A program made the position numbers and the translations under genes. Under the pieces are notes generated by a model. That model made no database searches. It had not been told where the DNA came from and saw only the letters and a list, made by a program, of their open reading frames with translations. A stretch of 64,000 nt of DNA from Promethearchaeia archaeon (lineage in GTDB: Archaea > Asgardarchaeota > Lokiarchaeia > Sigyniarchaeales > SOKP01), in NCBI GenBank assembly GCA_029856155.1, contig JAHQWL010000085.1, positions 29,846 through 93,845 of the forward strand, given 5' to 3'. Below are positions 36,851-46,645 of this stretch, piece by piece (positions within the stretch are counted from its first letter, which is position 1; each line of letters opens with the position of its first letter).

Positions 36851-38572
36851 ATGTTTAAATATATTGATAAGAATGTGATCCAAGGAATTTGTAATTCGAA
36901 TGAGTTTAAGGGATGGCTGCTCTCAAGAAGATGGTTTGGAGATAAATCAGCTCTATCAAATTTAGAATTTGATGTGTTGCTACAATATTTTGAAACGATC
37001 GCGGAAAGAATTTTCCTAACAATAATTGATGTAAAGACTGCAACTTATTCTAAGACTTATTTTATTCCTTTAATCTATTACGAAAAAATTGAAAATATTC
37101 TTGAGCCTAATGAAAAAACTCGTTCTAATATTTTGCACCTTACTGAAAATACATTTAGTAAAAAATTAGCTATGACTGTTAAAAATGAACAAAAAATAAT
37201 AACACTTAATTTACTAGAGGCTGAATTCTGTGTTTTTTTCTGGAAGAAAATGTTATTTGACGCAGCTATTTCTGAAAAGTTTCCAAAAATGGATTTGGAA
37301 CTAACACTTTATAGTAAACAATTCGAAGATGATACTAACATGAAGAAGGTTCAAAATTTAATAGAAGCGGGATTATATCCGGATCGATATGAGCTTTCAT
37401 TAGACCAATTAGGGAAAGGAAATACTACCAATCTCCTCTTTTCATTAAATATATATAATAAAAGAACTCCATCCCAAAAACCAATTTCGTATGTATTAAA
37501 ATCTTATAAAGATTATTCTTTAAGTTTAGAACCCTCTACATTATATGTTTTAGTAAAAAATAAGTTTCCAAATGCACCTAAAATCTATGGTACAATAAAG
37601 ATCCAAGATAAAGAAACAGTTGGAATAATAGAAAGTGTTCCTAATGAAGGAAATTTAGGAGATATATATTGGAATGAGCTAAATAATATGATTAAAACAG
37701 TATTTAAAGATATTAATGATAATTTTTCTTCGCTTACTGAAAAATCAAATATCTCGAAAATGATTAAAGAAAAATGTGTTGAAACTATAAATGTATCTAT
37801 TGAGATAGGAAACTATATCAAAAACTTACATAAATCCTTAATTTTATCCTCCCAGAAAGAGTACAATTTAGAATCAGTAAATAGTGAAAAGTACCTTAAA
37901 ATTTATACAGATAGATTAAATTCAATGATTTCAGAATTGCTAAGTCATATGACTGAGCAACCAGAAAGTGCATTTTTCAACTTACCAAAAATAAGTTCAA
38001 TCCTTATAGACATTAAAGATATTATCCAGAGATTTCGTTCAGAATTCAAAGAAACAGAGATTAAAATTCAACCTGTGCATCAAGACTTACATATGGAACA
38101 GATTCTATTCAATAAAGTTGAGAATCATTATGATTTTTACTTTATTGATTTTGAAGGTGATCCGCAACTATCCTTTGAGGAAAAGAAAGGTAAATTCCCC
38201 ATTGAAAAAGATTTGGCTTCTTTTTTAAGAGCTTTGAGTTATATAAAATTTAATACTTTACTCAAGTTTATTGAGCAAAAAATAATTCGAAAAGAGAAAT
38301 ATGAAGTACCTGAAGAAATTCTTTATAATCTTTATTTCAGGAGAGCTGCTAGACCCATAAAAAAAGTTCTTGATATTGTTCTCAACGTTCTTAATATATG
38401 GGAATCAAAATTAATAGGAAAAATATTGAAAAATCTAAACCCAAATTATATTCTAATTACGTATTTTTATATGGAAAGGGCTTTATATGAATTAAATTAT
38501 GAAATTTTATTCCGCCCGAATAAAACAATCGTTCCAATTTTAGGTTTAAAAGAAATTGTAGATAAAAGTTAA
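36851..38572 (+). CDS. maltokinase-like sugar kinase
   Basis: About 573 residues from ATG 36851. The N-terminal cap shows GWLLSRRWFGDKSA, the RWFG-K motif typical of mycobacterial maltokinase (Mak), and the C-lobe has the phosphotransferase motifs VHQDLHMEQILF (catalytic Asp) and FIDFEGDP (metal). Mak phosphorylates maltose to maltose-1-phosphate for glucan synthesis. It is longer in the linker region than typical Mak. Pairing with the divergent GH57 gene supports a role in alpha-glucan metabolism. Confidence 0.8.
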   Translation: MFKYIDKNVIQGICNSNEFKGWLLSRRWFGDKSALSNLEFDVLLQYFETIAERIFLTIIDVKTATYSKTYFIPLIYYEKIENILEPNEKTRSNILHLTENTFSKKLAMTVKNEQKIITLNLLEAEFCVFFWKKMLFDAAISEKFPKMDLELTLYSKQFEDDTNMKKVQNLIEAGLYPDRYELSLDQLGKGNTTNLLFSLNIYNKRTPSQKPISYVLKSYKDYSLSLEPSTLYVLVKNKFPNAPKIYGTIKIQDKETVGIIESVPNEGNLGDIYWNELNNMIKTVFKDINDNFSSLTEKSNISKMIKEKCVETINVSIEIGNYIKNLHKSLILSSQKEYNLESVNSEKYLKIYTDRLNSMISELLSHMTEQPESAFFNLPKISSILIDIKDIIQRFRSEFKETEIKIQPVHQDLHMEQILFNKVENHYDFYFIDFEGDPQLSFEEKKGKFPIEKDLASFLRALSYIKFNTLLKFIEQKIIRKEKYEVPEEILYNLYFRRAARPIKKVLDIVLNVLNIWESKLIGKILKNLNPNYILITYFYMERALYELNYEILFRPNKTIVPILGLKEIVDKS

Positions 38573-38595
38573 TTTTTTTTTGCTTCTTATTTTTA

Positions 38596-39255
38596 TTAAG
38601 TTTCTTCTTCGGCTATTTTAGCAAATTCATATGAAAAATGAGATGAGGATCGCTCTACAGGGTGTACCTGTTTCTCATAAGCAGTCCTTATTTTACTTTG
38701 GTTTTCTATTTTTGATGAAATCCAATCTGGATTAAATTCTCCTTTGTTAAAAATCGTCCATATGAACGCTTCTACAAATTTTATAGGACCAAATTTCTTA
38801 TCTATTAATAAGTATTTTTCATCATCTGTAAATTTACGGAAAAAGCCTAGATTATCACACATTTCTATTTTATAATCCATATCATCTAATTTACCATTAA
38901 TTCTTGCACAATCATTTATAAATCGAGCTAATTTTTCACCTAAAACTATTTGTTCTTCTTCATCCCAATTCTCTATAAGTTTTCTTAAAAAACTTCTTTT
39001 TATAATTATTAAATCTCGATCATTTAATGACTGAATTGAAATCTTTTGTTTTATTATATATTTTGACATTTCTAAATAATTTCTTATAAGATCGGCCTTA
39101 GAAACCCCTAATTTTGCGCGAGTTTTTTCTATATTATAGTTCAATTCTTCATCAATTCTTACAGTTATGACGCTTGTTGAATCAATTAATTTATTCCTTC
39201 TTTGTGAAACAATTTTTTCTGGATTTGATGATTTTTGTACAGGGTTTCTACTCAA
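38596..39255 (-). CDS. ribbon-helix-helix domain protein
   Basis: A 219-residue protein. Residues about 28-70 form a ribbon-helix-helix: SVITVRIDEELNYNIEKTR, then GVSKADLIRNYLEMSKYI. The remaining 150 residues are helical and carry no known motif; they could be a ligand or oligomerisation domain. Probably a DNA-binding regulator. Its upstream region has repeated TGTAATAT elements (39282-39289 and 39311-39318), possible operators. Confidence 0.75.
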   Translation of the reverse strand: MSRNPVQKSSNPEKIVSQRRNKLIDSTSVITVRIDEELNYNIEKTRAKLGVSKADLIRNYLEMSKYIIKQKISIQSLNDRDLIIIKRSFLRKLIENWDEEEQIVLGEKLARFINDCARINGKLDDMDYKIEMCDNLGFFRKFTDDEKYLLIDKKFGPIKFVEAFIWTIFNKGEFNPDWISSKIENQSKIRTAYEKQVHPVERSSSHFSYEFAKIAEEET

Positions 39256-40055
39256 TTATAATACCTCAATAATATTTTGTTTGTAATATTTGTATTAATT
39301 TTATAGTATATGTAATATAAGTAACTTATGAATATAAATGATTGTGATTTACAATTTCTTTTAAAAGTCATGGGAAAGTAAATATACAATTAATAAATAT
39401 TTCATTATATATTTATTTGGATATTATCACTTGTATACTGTTTTAATCTAAGGAGATCCAGCTTTCAAATAATGAATCTTATTTTAAGTTCAGTTTAATA
39501 AAATATTTTAATTAGGATTTTGAGAATTTAAAAGAAATATTTATAGAGATTTAGAATTAATATTTATCCAGAATACTTTGTTTGTTAATTTTTATATATT
39601 TATTATGAATAGTAAATTTTACAAATATATCAAAAACATAAAAGAAAATAAAAATATTCAAGATTTTTATCGTAATGGGATTCGTGTGGTATTTTAATAA
39701 TTTTTGGAAAGATTTTTATTAAAATCACAATGTTCACTCTAAATATACTTTAATTAATATAGAGAACCAGTTTATTTAAAGGATATAATAAATTATCTAA
39801 ATATTTGATAATAGTTTCAAATCTAAAGATTTGGAATCACTCAATGAATTTAATTTTGTTAAAAGAACACTTCATTAAATAAATAATCCCCAATACAAAA
39901 ATAAGATATAGTTAATTTTAATACCAATTGTAATCATTGTAATTATTTGTAAATCTTATATACAAAAGATACACAAGGTAAATATAAATACCGTCAAAAA
40001 TATTGATTTAATGTAAATAACTACTAGAACTTTATTAAGGGTTGGATAAAAAGTC
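39256..40055. other. 800-bp AT-rich regulatory gap
   Basis: No convincing gene on either strand. It separates two divergent regulator genes. Visible elements are two TGTAATAT copies (39282 and 39311) near the ribbon-helix-helix gene and three consecutive 9-mers beginning TTGTAA or TTTGTAA at 39928-39954 near the ArsR-like gene, next to a TATA-like sequence (about 39955-39962). Confidence 0.5.
39928..39954. repeat. three tandem 9-mers, candidate operator
   Basis: The three adjacent units are TTGTAATCA, TTGTAATTA and TTTGTAAAT. They end just before CTTATATAC, a TATA-like element about 100 bp ahead of the ArsR-like gene. Tandem short repeats next to a promoter suggest cooperative regulator binding; the protein is unknown. 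Confidence 0.4.
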
Positions 40056-40379
40056 ATGGAAATTACACAAACTGGTATTTTAGAAGTCAATTTGCAAAAT
40101 AAATCTGAAACCGTTTCTGTAAAGGTAGATGAGCAAATTGAAAAGATTGTAAAAGCCTTATCATCACGAACCAGGCGTCAAATACTCCATCATATTCAAG
40201 AAGAACCGATGGATGTTTCTAATATTGCAGCTAGTTTAGCTATGACTGAAGCAAATATTTCTGCTCAAATTAAGAAACTTGAAGAAGCAGGTTTAATTAC
40301 TTGCGATTACGCATCCGGTGACCACGGGGTTCGTAAAATTAGCAAGTTAAAATTTAATAAACTTGTAATAGAGTTTTAA
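40056..40379 (+). CDS. ArsR-like winged-helix regulator
   Basis: A 107-residue protein. After a 30-residue beta-rich leader comes a winged helix: LSSRTRRQILHHIQEEPMD, VSNIAASLAMTEANISAQIKKLEEAGLI and a wing with CDYASGDHGVRK. This is the ArsR/HTH_20 fold. There is only one cysteine, in the wing, so no obvious metal site. Monocistronic. Confidence 0.85.
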   Translation: MEITQTGILEVNLQNKSETVSVKVDEQIEKIVKALSSRTRRQILHHIQEEPMDVSNIAASLAMTEANISAQIKKLEEAGLITCDYASGDHGVRKISKLKFNKLVIEF

Positions 40380-40476
40380 TCACTTCTAATTTTTGACAGA
40401 AAGCTTAAAAAAGGGATTTAAACTAGATATATACTTAATATTATAAGAAAGAAATAAAATTCAACAATAAATTAAT

Positions 40477-42060
40477 TCAGTTGGTTATTTTTACAGGTTT
40501 AGTTTCCTTTCTCACAAGAGGAATTATTTCCTTTTCGTTTCCACCAATTTTCGGTTTACTTGTAAATAAGGGTTTACCTGCTTTTCCTCTCGCCATAATT
40601 TCTGCCATTTCTTCAGATATAATTGATTGCGTGACTCCCATCGACATAAGCATCTCTCTGCCACTCCTAATCACTGTTTTAGCAAAACGCGGTATATTTC
40701 GCGTCATCCAATTGAATTTACCAAATGGATTACCATATCTTTTTATGAGCATTTTAAGCCAACCCTTACTAAGATAATAAGCAGAATACGCTTCACCCAC
40801 TAGTTGATACATTTCATTACTGCTTAGTTGTTCTGTACGCATCATAGGATGAAACAAATCATAATGCCGATAATCATTACTCGTAATCATATTTTTTTCT
40901 AACATTTCATTATAAAAGTCAGTTCCGGGAAAAGCTGTAATTGGTGTGAATTGAATACAACTCAAATTAAGTGATTTTGCATATTGAATATTTTGTCTTA
41001 CCATGGTTTTAGTTTCCCCTGGAAATCCAATGATCACGCCGCCAAAAATTGAAATTCCACGGTCCTGAAGCAATGAAACAACCTTTCTAACCATATCAGG
41101 AGTAGTATTTTGCTTATTCATTGCATCAAGGCTTTGTTGATGAACTGATTCGATCCCGAGAAAAACTTGTCTCATACCTGCTTTATGCATTAAATCAATT
41201 AACCAAGGATTTCTGTATAGCGAATCAACTCGGGATTGGCAAGAGAAAAGCATTTTATTAGGAACTCCTGAACGGATTATGGTTTCAAGAATCTCTTTTG
41301 TACGTTTTATTTTAATAGTAAAATTATCTTCACAGAAAAAGATAAAATCATTTTTCAAATCAATACTATAGATTTCTTGCATTATTCTTTTAGTAGATTT
41401 AGTTCTATAAGTTACGGCACGATCTGAATTTCTCCACATTTTTATGATACAACAGAATTTACAATTATGTGGACAACCTCGTGAGGTTTCAAGTTGAGCG
41501 ACTCTTGCACCTAGATAAACATAATTTTTATCGTCTAATAAATCTCTACGAGGCATAGGAAAATTATCCAAATTAGGCTCTAATTTTCGATCTTTGTTAT
41601 GAACTACTTGTCCTTCTTTGTTTTTATATGAAATTCCATCTATATTTCTTAACGTGGTGTTGCCTTTGTTTCCATCTATATAATCCACAAGTTCATGAAA
41701 AGTGTGTTCTCCTTCTCCCCTAACTGCATAATCTATCGCAGGATGTTTTGCTACGTATTCAGGGACCAGGGTTGGCTGATATCCACCAATAATTGTAGTA
41801 CAGCCTTGTTCTTTAGCCATTTGAGCTACTTCAAATGCATGAGAGATTTGGGGTGTCATACTTGTGAGAGCTACTATGTCACTCTGATTCAATAATGAAT
41901 TGAATTTTCTCTCATTATATTTGTGGACTTTAAAATCGAATAATTTCGCATCATGTTGTGGAACCATTGCTGCAATTGAAATTAAACTTAAAGGAGGACC
42001 TTTAATTATTGCATCAAGACCAGAACTTAATCGGGCGGGATTAACATATAGAATCTTCAA
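40477..42060 (-). CDS. radical SAM protein with B12-binding-like domain
   Basis: A 527-residue protein. An N-terminal B12-binding-type Rossmann domain (residues 1-130, with ILYVNPARLSSG and GCTTIIGGYQPTLVPEY) lacks an evident DxHxxG cobalt-ligand motif. The radical SAM core follows: LETSRGCPHNCKFCC gives the C-x3-C-x2-C cluster motif, then FCEDNFTI, GIESVHQQSLDAMNK and GVIIGFPGET. Similar enzymes modify lipids or methylate unactivated carbon. Substrate unknown. The C-terminal 100 residues are helical and basic. Confidence 0.88.
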   Translation of the reverse strand: MKILYVNPARLSSGLDAIIKGPPLSLISIAAMVPQHDAKLFDFKVHKYNERKFNSLLNQSDIVALTSMTPQISHAFEVAQMAKEQGCTTIIGGYQPTLVPEYVAKHPAIDYAVRGEGEHTFHELVDYIDGNKGNTTLRNIDGISYKNKEGQVVHNKDRKLEPNLDNFPMPRRDLLDDKNYVYLGARVAQLETSRGCPHNCKFCCIIKMWRNSDRAVTYRTKSTKRIMQEIYSIDLKNDFIFFCEDNFTIKIKRTKEILETIIRSGVPNKMLFSCQSRVDSLYRNPWLIDLMHKAGMRQVFLGIESVHQQSLDAMNKQNTTPDMVRKVVSLLQDRGISIFGGVIIGFPGETKTMVRQNIQYAKSLNLSCIQFTPITAFPGTDFYNEMLEKNMITSNDYRHYDLFHPMMRTEQLSSNEMYQLVGEAYSAYYLSKGWLKMLIKRYGNPFGKFNWMTRNIPRFAKTVIRSGREMLMSMGVTQSIISEEMAEIMARGKAGKPLFTSKPKIGGNEKEIIPLVRKETKPVKITN

Positions 42061-42419
42061 CTTTTAATTCACCATATTTTTTTTGGTTTTTTTAGTTAGA
42101 TGCCTAATCTCCACTATCCATATATAAAACTGAATAGCATTAACAGAGGAGAAAAAGCATAGAGAAACCTTCAAAGATTTCTCAATAATCAAAACCTTAA
42201 ATATTAAATAGTAATCGATCTTTATAAACCTTTTGCTAAATCTACATAGCTGTAAAAAATACAAAGACGGCTTTAAAATGTAATATAGAAAAATCTAATA
42301 AATAATGACATAAAACAAATACAAATTGGGAATTTTGGTATTTTTGCTAACACTGAGGAAGAAATTAATAGATGAATAAAAAAGCTGTTGGACTAAATGC
42401 ATTTTGATAGCTCAAGACT
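42061..42419. other. 359-bp gap without recognised gene
   Basis: AT-rich. Open frames here are short and lack coding character. No structured RNA was recognised. It contains the divergent or leader regions of the minus-strand gene at 40477 and the tail of the gene at 42420. Confidence 0.4.
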
Positions 42420-43559
42420 TTATTTAAAATAACCAATAAGAGTATTTTTTATTAGTTCAAAATGACCTAAATGTACCTTAGAAAGGACTCCTAATGCTTC
42501 TCTAATACCTAATTTTTGAATTCTTTCAGTTATCTTAAAATAAGGTGATTCTTTGATTTCTTTTACTAATGCTTTATTTTTCTCAATATCTCCTAATAAG
42601 AATTCATTTGGATTTATTTGATGAATGCCTAGCATTCCTTGAATAATCGAAATTAACATTGTATCGAAAGTAATTCTTAAAATAATTTCATGATCAAAAT
42701 CTGAGTTTATAGGAAGAAGATAAGACTTAAGCATAGAAATTGATTCTTTAAAAAGTTCAAACGATTGTACTCCTAATTCTTTAATTCGATCATTATGAAC
42801 GCGATTTTCAGATGCTCTTAAACATAATGCTGATACTGTCTGATATTCTGCAACAAAATGTATAAATCTCGCTTTAGCATTAAGTAATGTATCCTTGGAT
42901 TCTACTTCATCTATTACATTATCTAAATCATCCAAAGCTTTTTTAAAGTTAGCGGCTATCTCAAAGAATTTCTTAGCAGAAGCTTCAAATTCTTTTCTAG
43001 ACAACAAATTGAACGCCCTTTTTTCTTCTAATTCATAAAGTTCATCAAATTTATGTATTTTCATTACCGCTTTTAAAATTAACCGTTTACCTTCGTCTTT
43101 TTTGAGTCTAGATCGTTCAAAAGATTGTCCCGCTTTTAGAAGGAGCACTGAAGATAAATTTCTATACTCTTCAGGATCAGTTTTATATAAATAATCTGCA
43201 GCGCTTTGCCAAGACTCTCCCGCAGTCTCCCAATCATGCATTCTAAAAGAAATATTTCCTAATTGAATTAATAATTTAGCAGATACTTCATATAGTTTTA
43301 ATTCTTCAGTTTTTCTAATAATTGATTTCAATCTATAAATAGCTTGAATATTATTCTTAAATCTTGAGATAATTTGAGCTATTCGTATAAATAATTCATC
43401 CAGTTTAATATAACTCCCAAGATCAAGGTAAATTGAAGCAGCTTTTTCATAGAAATTAATAGCTTCTTCTCCTTTTCCACGATCAGCGAGTGTTTCTGCT
43501 TGGTCTATTAACCTTACCGCTTCCAATTCTTTCTCATCATTATAGCGATTATTGATCAT
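42420..43559 (-). CDS. TPR-like alpha-solenoid protein
   Basis: About 379 residues from ATG 43559 (an upstream start at 43583 adds eight residues). It is entirely helical with TPR-like repeats: LIDQAETLADRGKGEEAINFYEKAASIYLD is visible as two helices, followed by LIQLGNISFRMHDWETAGESWQSAADYL and others. The layout resembles SNAP-type solenoids of eukaryotes, but no membrane-fusion motif is seen. Likely a scaffold for protein interactions. Confidence 0.7.
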   Translation of the reverse strand: MINNRYNDEKELEAVRLIDQAETLADRGKGEEAINFYEKAASIYLDLGSYIKLDELFIRIAQIISRFKNNIQAIYRLKSIIRKTEELKLYEVSAKLLIQLGNISFRMHDWETAGESWQSAADYLYKTDPEEYRNLSSVLLLKAGQSFERSRLKKDEGKRLILKAVMKIHKFDELYELEEKRAFNLLSRKEFEASAKKFFEIAANFKKALDDLDNVIDEVESKDTLLNAKARFIHFVAEYQTVSALCLRASENRVHNDRIKELGVQSFELFKESISMLKSYLLPINSDFDHEIILRITFDTMLISIIQGMLGIHQINPNEFLLGDIEKNKALVKEIKESPYFKITERIQKLGIREALGVLSKVHLGHFELIKNTLIGYFK

Positions 43560-43724
43560 ATTTTTTTCCTCACAAATAAGCATTTAGTAAATAACGGATT
43601 CAATTAAAATTTCTATACAATTTACATAGACTTAATTAAGATATTAAAACCTTAGTATTAATAGCTTTCTATCAATATTATGACTCTACACTTCTTTATA
43701 ATTAAATTTAAAAGTGTGGTTTTA

Positions 43725-44609
43725 TTAAAACTGTTTAAAGAGTTTTATATTTCTACTTTTTATTATGTCTCTGAATTCTATTGATTGATACACCGATGTA
43801 AATGATTCTTTTGCATCTTCAATCGCTCCGTAAAAAATAAAGTTGGAAACCCATGCTACAATAAACATAATACTAGCCCTCCTATATCGAGTGTGGAATT
43901 TAATATTCAAGCGTGGAGAGGAGTATTGAAAAAGAAAGAGATTTGCAGCTGTACCTACTGGAAGTTTCAAGGATGTACTTACTAGTTGTTGTGTCTCTAG
44001 TATATGAGCTAAGCTTTCCAAATTAACAACACCTCCATCAATCCAGAATTTTTCAACACCAATCTTATTCAATCCCTCGAGTATATTCATATTATTCGGT
44101 TGATTTCTTTCAGTAAGGTATGCATATCTCTGGGTTGAAGTCATGTTTTCTGAACTGAGAATTAAAATTACGGCAGATTCTATTTTGTATTTCCTAATAA
44201 TTTCTATTTCTTTCTTGTTTTTTAGATTTGAAATTGTATTGTAAATATATTGATCTGGTTTTATGCCAAGTTCTGCAAGATATTCGATCCCAGCTACTCT
44301 TGATTCGAAATTTCCACCAAGTATAAATGGAGGATCATAATGATCTAAGAAAAATTCTAAATAATTTCTCATTGATTTAGCAGATGTAGCTGATATTTCC
44401 ACTAAATTAGGAATTTTATATTTTTTAGATAATGATATGTGAGTATTAATACGTTTCATTGCTTTAGATGAATTAAAAACTTCAGGATTCTTCCTATCTA
44501 CAATAGTTTCATTCTGATAAAAAATTGTACCAATTAAAATTGGTGGTAATTCAAAATTTCCTTTTCCCAATTTTATATTCCCATAAGAATAATAATCAGA
44601 ATTATCCAT
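43725..44609 (-). CDS. MtrH-like corrinoid methyltransferase
   Basis: A 294-residue protein similar to MtrH, the subunit that moves methyl from methyl-tetrahydromethanopterin to a corrinoid. Matching blocks are LPPILIGTIFYQNETIV, the TIM-barrel strand FILGGNFESRVAGIEYLAELGI, LPVGTAANLF and FIFYGAIEDAKESFTSVY. No other Mtr subunit is nearby, so the partner corrinoid protein is unknown. Standalone MtrH-type proteins occur in Asgard archaea and bacteria for methylated-compound use. A link to the HgcA-like corrinoid protein 24 kb away is only a possibility. Confidence 0.85.
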   Translation of the reverse strand: MDNSDYYSYGNIKLGKGNFELPPILIGTIFYQNETIVDRKNPEVFNSSKAMKRINTHISLSKKYKIPNLVEISATSAKSMRNYLEFFLDHYDPPFILGGNFESRVAGIEYLAELGIKPDQYIYNTISNLKNKKEIEIIRKYKIESAVILILSSENMTSTQRYAYLTERNQPNNMNILEGLNKIGVEKFWIDGGVVNLESLAHILETQQLVSTSLKLPVGTAANLFLFQYSSPRLNIKFHTRYRRASIMFIVAWVSNFIFYGAIEDAKESFTSVYQSIEFRDIIKSRNIKLFKQF

Positions 44610-44851
44610 CTTGGATCAGTTATTAATTATAATATTTAAAATAAGAATGAAAATTAAATTAATCTACTTGATTTCTTAAGACTCAATTCTTTTCAAAATT
44701 TTATTTATTTCTATGCTTATATCAAGATTAACCATTCTTATAATTTTCTTAAATCATAAGGAAATTTTAATAATAGAAATTAAATGTCTAAAAACTATTA
44801 ATTAATTGAGAAATATTAGGATTTTTTAAAATAAAAATAATATTAAAAAAA

Positions 44852-45100
44852 ATGAGTGAAGATAAAGTTTCCTATATTAATGTTGCAGCATATTTTTTAG
44901 CACAAAAGGGATATGCCTATGATAAATTGTGTTGGATGCTTGCTGAAAGGCAATTACTTTTTCAGAGAGACTCTAGATATAATCAAGAAGAAAGAATCAG
45001 AGAAAAAGCGGCAGAAATATTTTTTTCTGGCCCAGGTTATGACGTATTATGTTATTTGATATCAGAAATAGATATTATGATGAGATCAGGAAAAAAATAA
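44852..45100 (+). CDS. small protein of two YDxLCW repeats
   Basis: An 82-residue protein consisting of two copies of a helical repeat: residues 9-34 (INVAAYFLAQKG then YDKLCWMLAER) and 48-77 (IREKAAEIFFSG then YDVLCYLISEIDI). The same pair is found at the C-terminus of the gelsolin-domain protein at 16500-17336. The AY-x-L...W-x2-AE layout recalls DUF2934 of bacteria, a by-eye likeness only. Function unknown; possibly an interaction module of the cytoskeletal protein. Confidence 0.7.
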   Translation: MSEDKVSYINVAAYFLAQKGYAYDKLCWMLAERQLLFQRDSRYNQEERIREKAAEIFFSGPGYDVLCYLISEIDIMMRSGKK

Positions 45101-45218
45101 GAAATCAAAGGAAGAATCTAATCATCAATTTATTGGAATTATCTAAAAGAGTATAAAGTTTTATTTTCAATTAGATAATTTTAGAAAAGGATTTAATATT
45201 GATATACACACCAATTAT

Positions 45219-46424
45219 TTAATAAAGATGTAGTTTCACTTCACACTTTCTACAATGACCATCCTTTAATTTTTTAAAACAATCTTCATGATAAAGAGCG
45301 TTACATTGAAGATTACCACATTGAACTGCTGATTGACCTTTCTCAAAAATCAAATGACAAACCGGGCACGCATTAAATAAAGCTTCATCTCCAAGTATCC
45401 CCACATCTTGAATATATTTAGCAGGCATAAGATCAGGTTTTTTTGCTGTTTCTTCTTTCGAACCTTTTGTAAGAATACGTAATTTTTGAATTTGAGTGAC
45501 TTCTATAGGTATCTTCAAAAGGTAGAAACAATGTGGGCATCGGGCTGTGCCAGACCTTTTTATTTGATGATTTTTTTGAGAATCTGCCCATGCAGCTAAA
45601 CAATGTATATGAAAGGGTGTAGTACAATTAGGACAATATCTCCCAGTAACATAAAATGATCCTTTTGTATAAGGATTTTGATCAGAAAAGCAAATAGAAC
45701 ATTTTTTAAAATCACCTTCTCCACGTATCTGTTTTACACGTTGTTCTTGATCTTTTGTTAAATCCTGAACTCTCAGCAAATCTGCTGCAATTTTCCTAAG
45801 AAAAGCGGGGTTCTCGATAAGGACTTCTTTACTCGACCCATACGTTTTATAATTATCGTCAGCAATTTCTTGAGCCGATCTAATTAATGACTCAGGATCA
45901 TTATTATAAAAATTTCTACCCCCGGTTATGTCACTAATTTTTTTTAGTACATTATCTTTTCTTGTATTTCCAAGACCAAAAGTATCAATTCTGATATTTA
46001 AACCTTGAGCTAAACGCGCCATCTTTATAGGATCAGCTACAGTTCTCATATAATTCCCATCAGAGATCAGAACGATTCTAGGAGTTTTAGCACCAATCTT
46101 ACGCAATTCTGCTATAAGCGATTTAATTGATAACGCTAAAGCGTCACCCATAGCAGAATAACCACCACATTTAAGAGAATTTAAACCTTCAATGAGTTGA
46201 TTTTCAAAATTTGACGTAGTGAAGTCTATTATCTTTTTTGCTTTGTTAGAGTATTTTATTATAGAAAATGCACTTAAACTATCTAAATTAAACCTTTCTT
46301 TAATTAATGTTTTAATCGCAGATATACAGCATGTAAGTCGGTTAGGAGCAAAATCCTTTCTAAACATCGACCGTGATGTATCTATGCAAATTACTAGATT
46401 TTCGGGGATTCTATTCTCTGACAT
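45219..46424 (-). CDS. vWA protein with two RING-like zinc fingers
   Basis: A 401-residue protein. Residues 10-190 are a von Willebrand A domain with the MIDAS motif D-T-S-R-S (15-19) and ISDGN (120-124). Residues 242-299 form a RING-like finger (CSIC, CPNC, FHIHCLAAW, CPHC) and 353-394 a second one (CPVC, CGNLQCNALYHEDCF, CRKC). The order vWA then zinc fingers recalls the TFIIH subunit p44/Ssl1, and RING fingers recall ubiquitin ligases; neither assignment is proven. It is convergent with the gene at 44852. Confidence 0.82.
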   Translation of the reverse strand: MSENRIPENLVICIDTSRSMFRKDFAPNRLTCCISAIKTLIKERFNLDSLSAFSIIKYSNKAKKIIDFTTSNFENQLIEGLNSLKCGGYSAMGDALALSIKSLIAELRKIGAKTPRIVLISDGNYMRTVADPIKMARLAQGLNIRIDTFGLGNTRKDNVLKKISDITGGRNFYNNDPESLIRSAQEIADDNYKTYGSSKEVLIENPAFLRKIAADLLRVQDLTKDQEQRVKQIRGEGDFKKCSICFSDQNPYTKGSFYVTGRYCPNCTTPFHIHCLAAWADSQKNHQIKRSGTARCPHCFYLLKIPIEVTQIQKLRILTKGSKEETAKKPDLMPAKYIQDVGILGDEALFNACPVCHLIFEKGQSAVQCGNLQCNALYHEDCFKKLKDGHCRKCEVKLHLY

Positions 46425-46645
46425 TTTATTTTAACAATTTTTAGTGTATGATTTTTACGTACTGAAATTGAACTATATGATTCAATCGATTTTTTATACT
46501 TTTATTAATTACTAATTAATTAATACTACTTCAATTAGATAAAGTTTTTTTTTACGAATATTAATATATATTTAATAATACCTTTTAGTACTAGTAAAGA
46601 TAAGGATATTAGTTAAAAGATAATTGAAAATAAATTTGATGCCTA

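Noticed and set aside
42064..42264. 66-codon minus-strand frame
   Set aside because: Low-complexity, AT-driven sequence without domain character, and no supporting context.
42340..42420. possible C/D-box RNA (an AGATGAA box)
   Set aside because: No D box (CTGA) or second box pair at suitable spacing was found.
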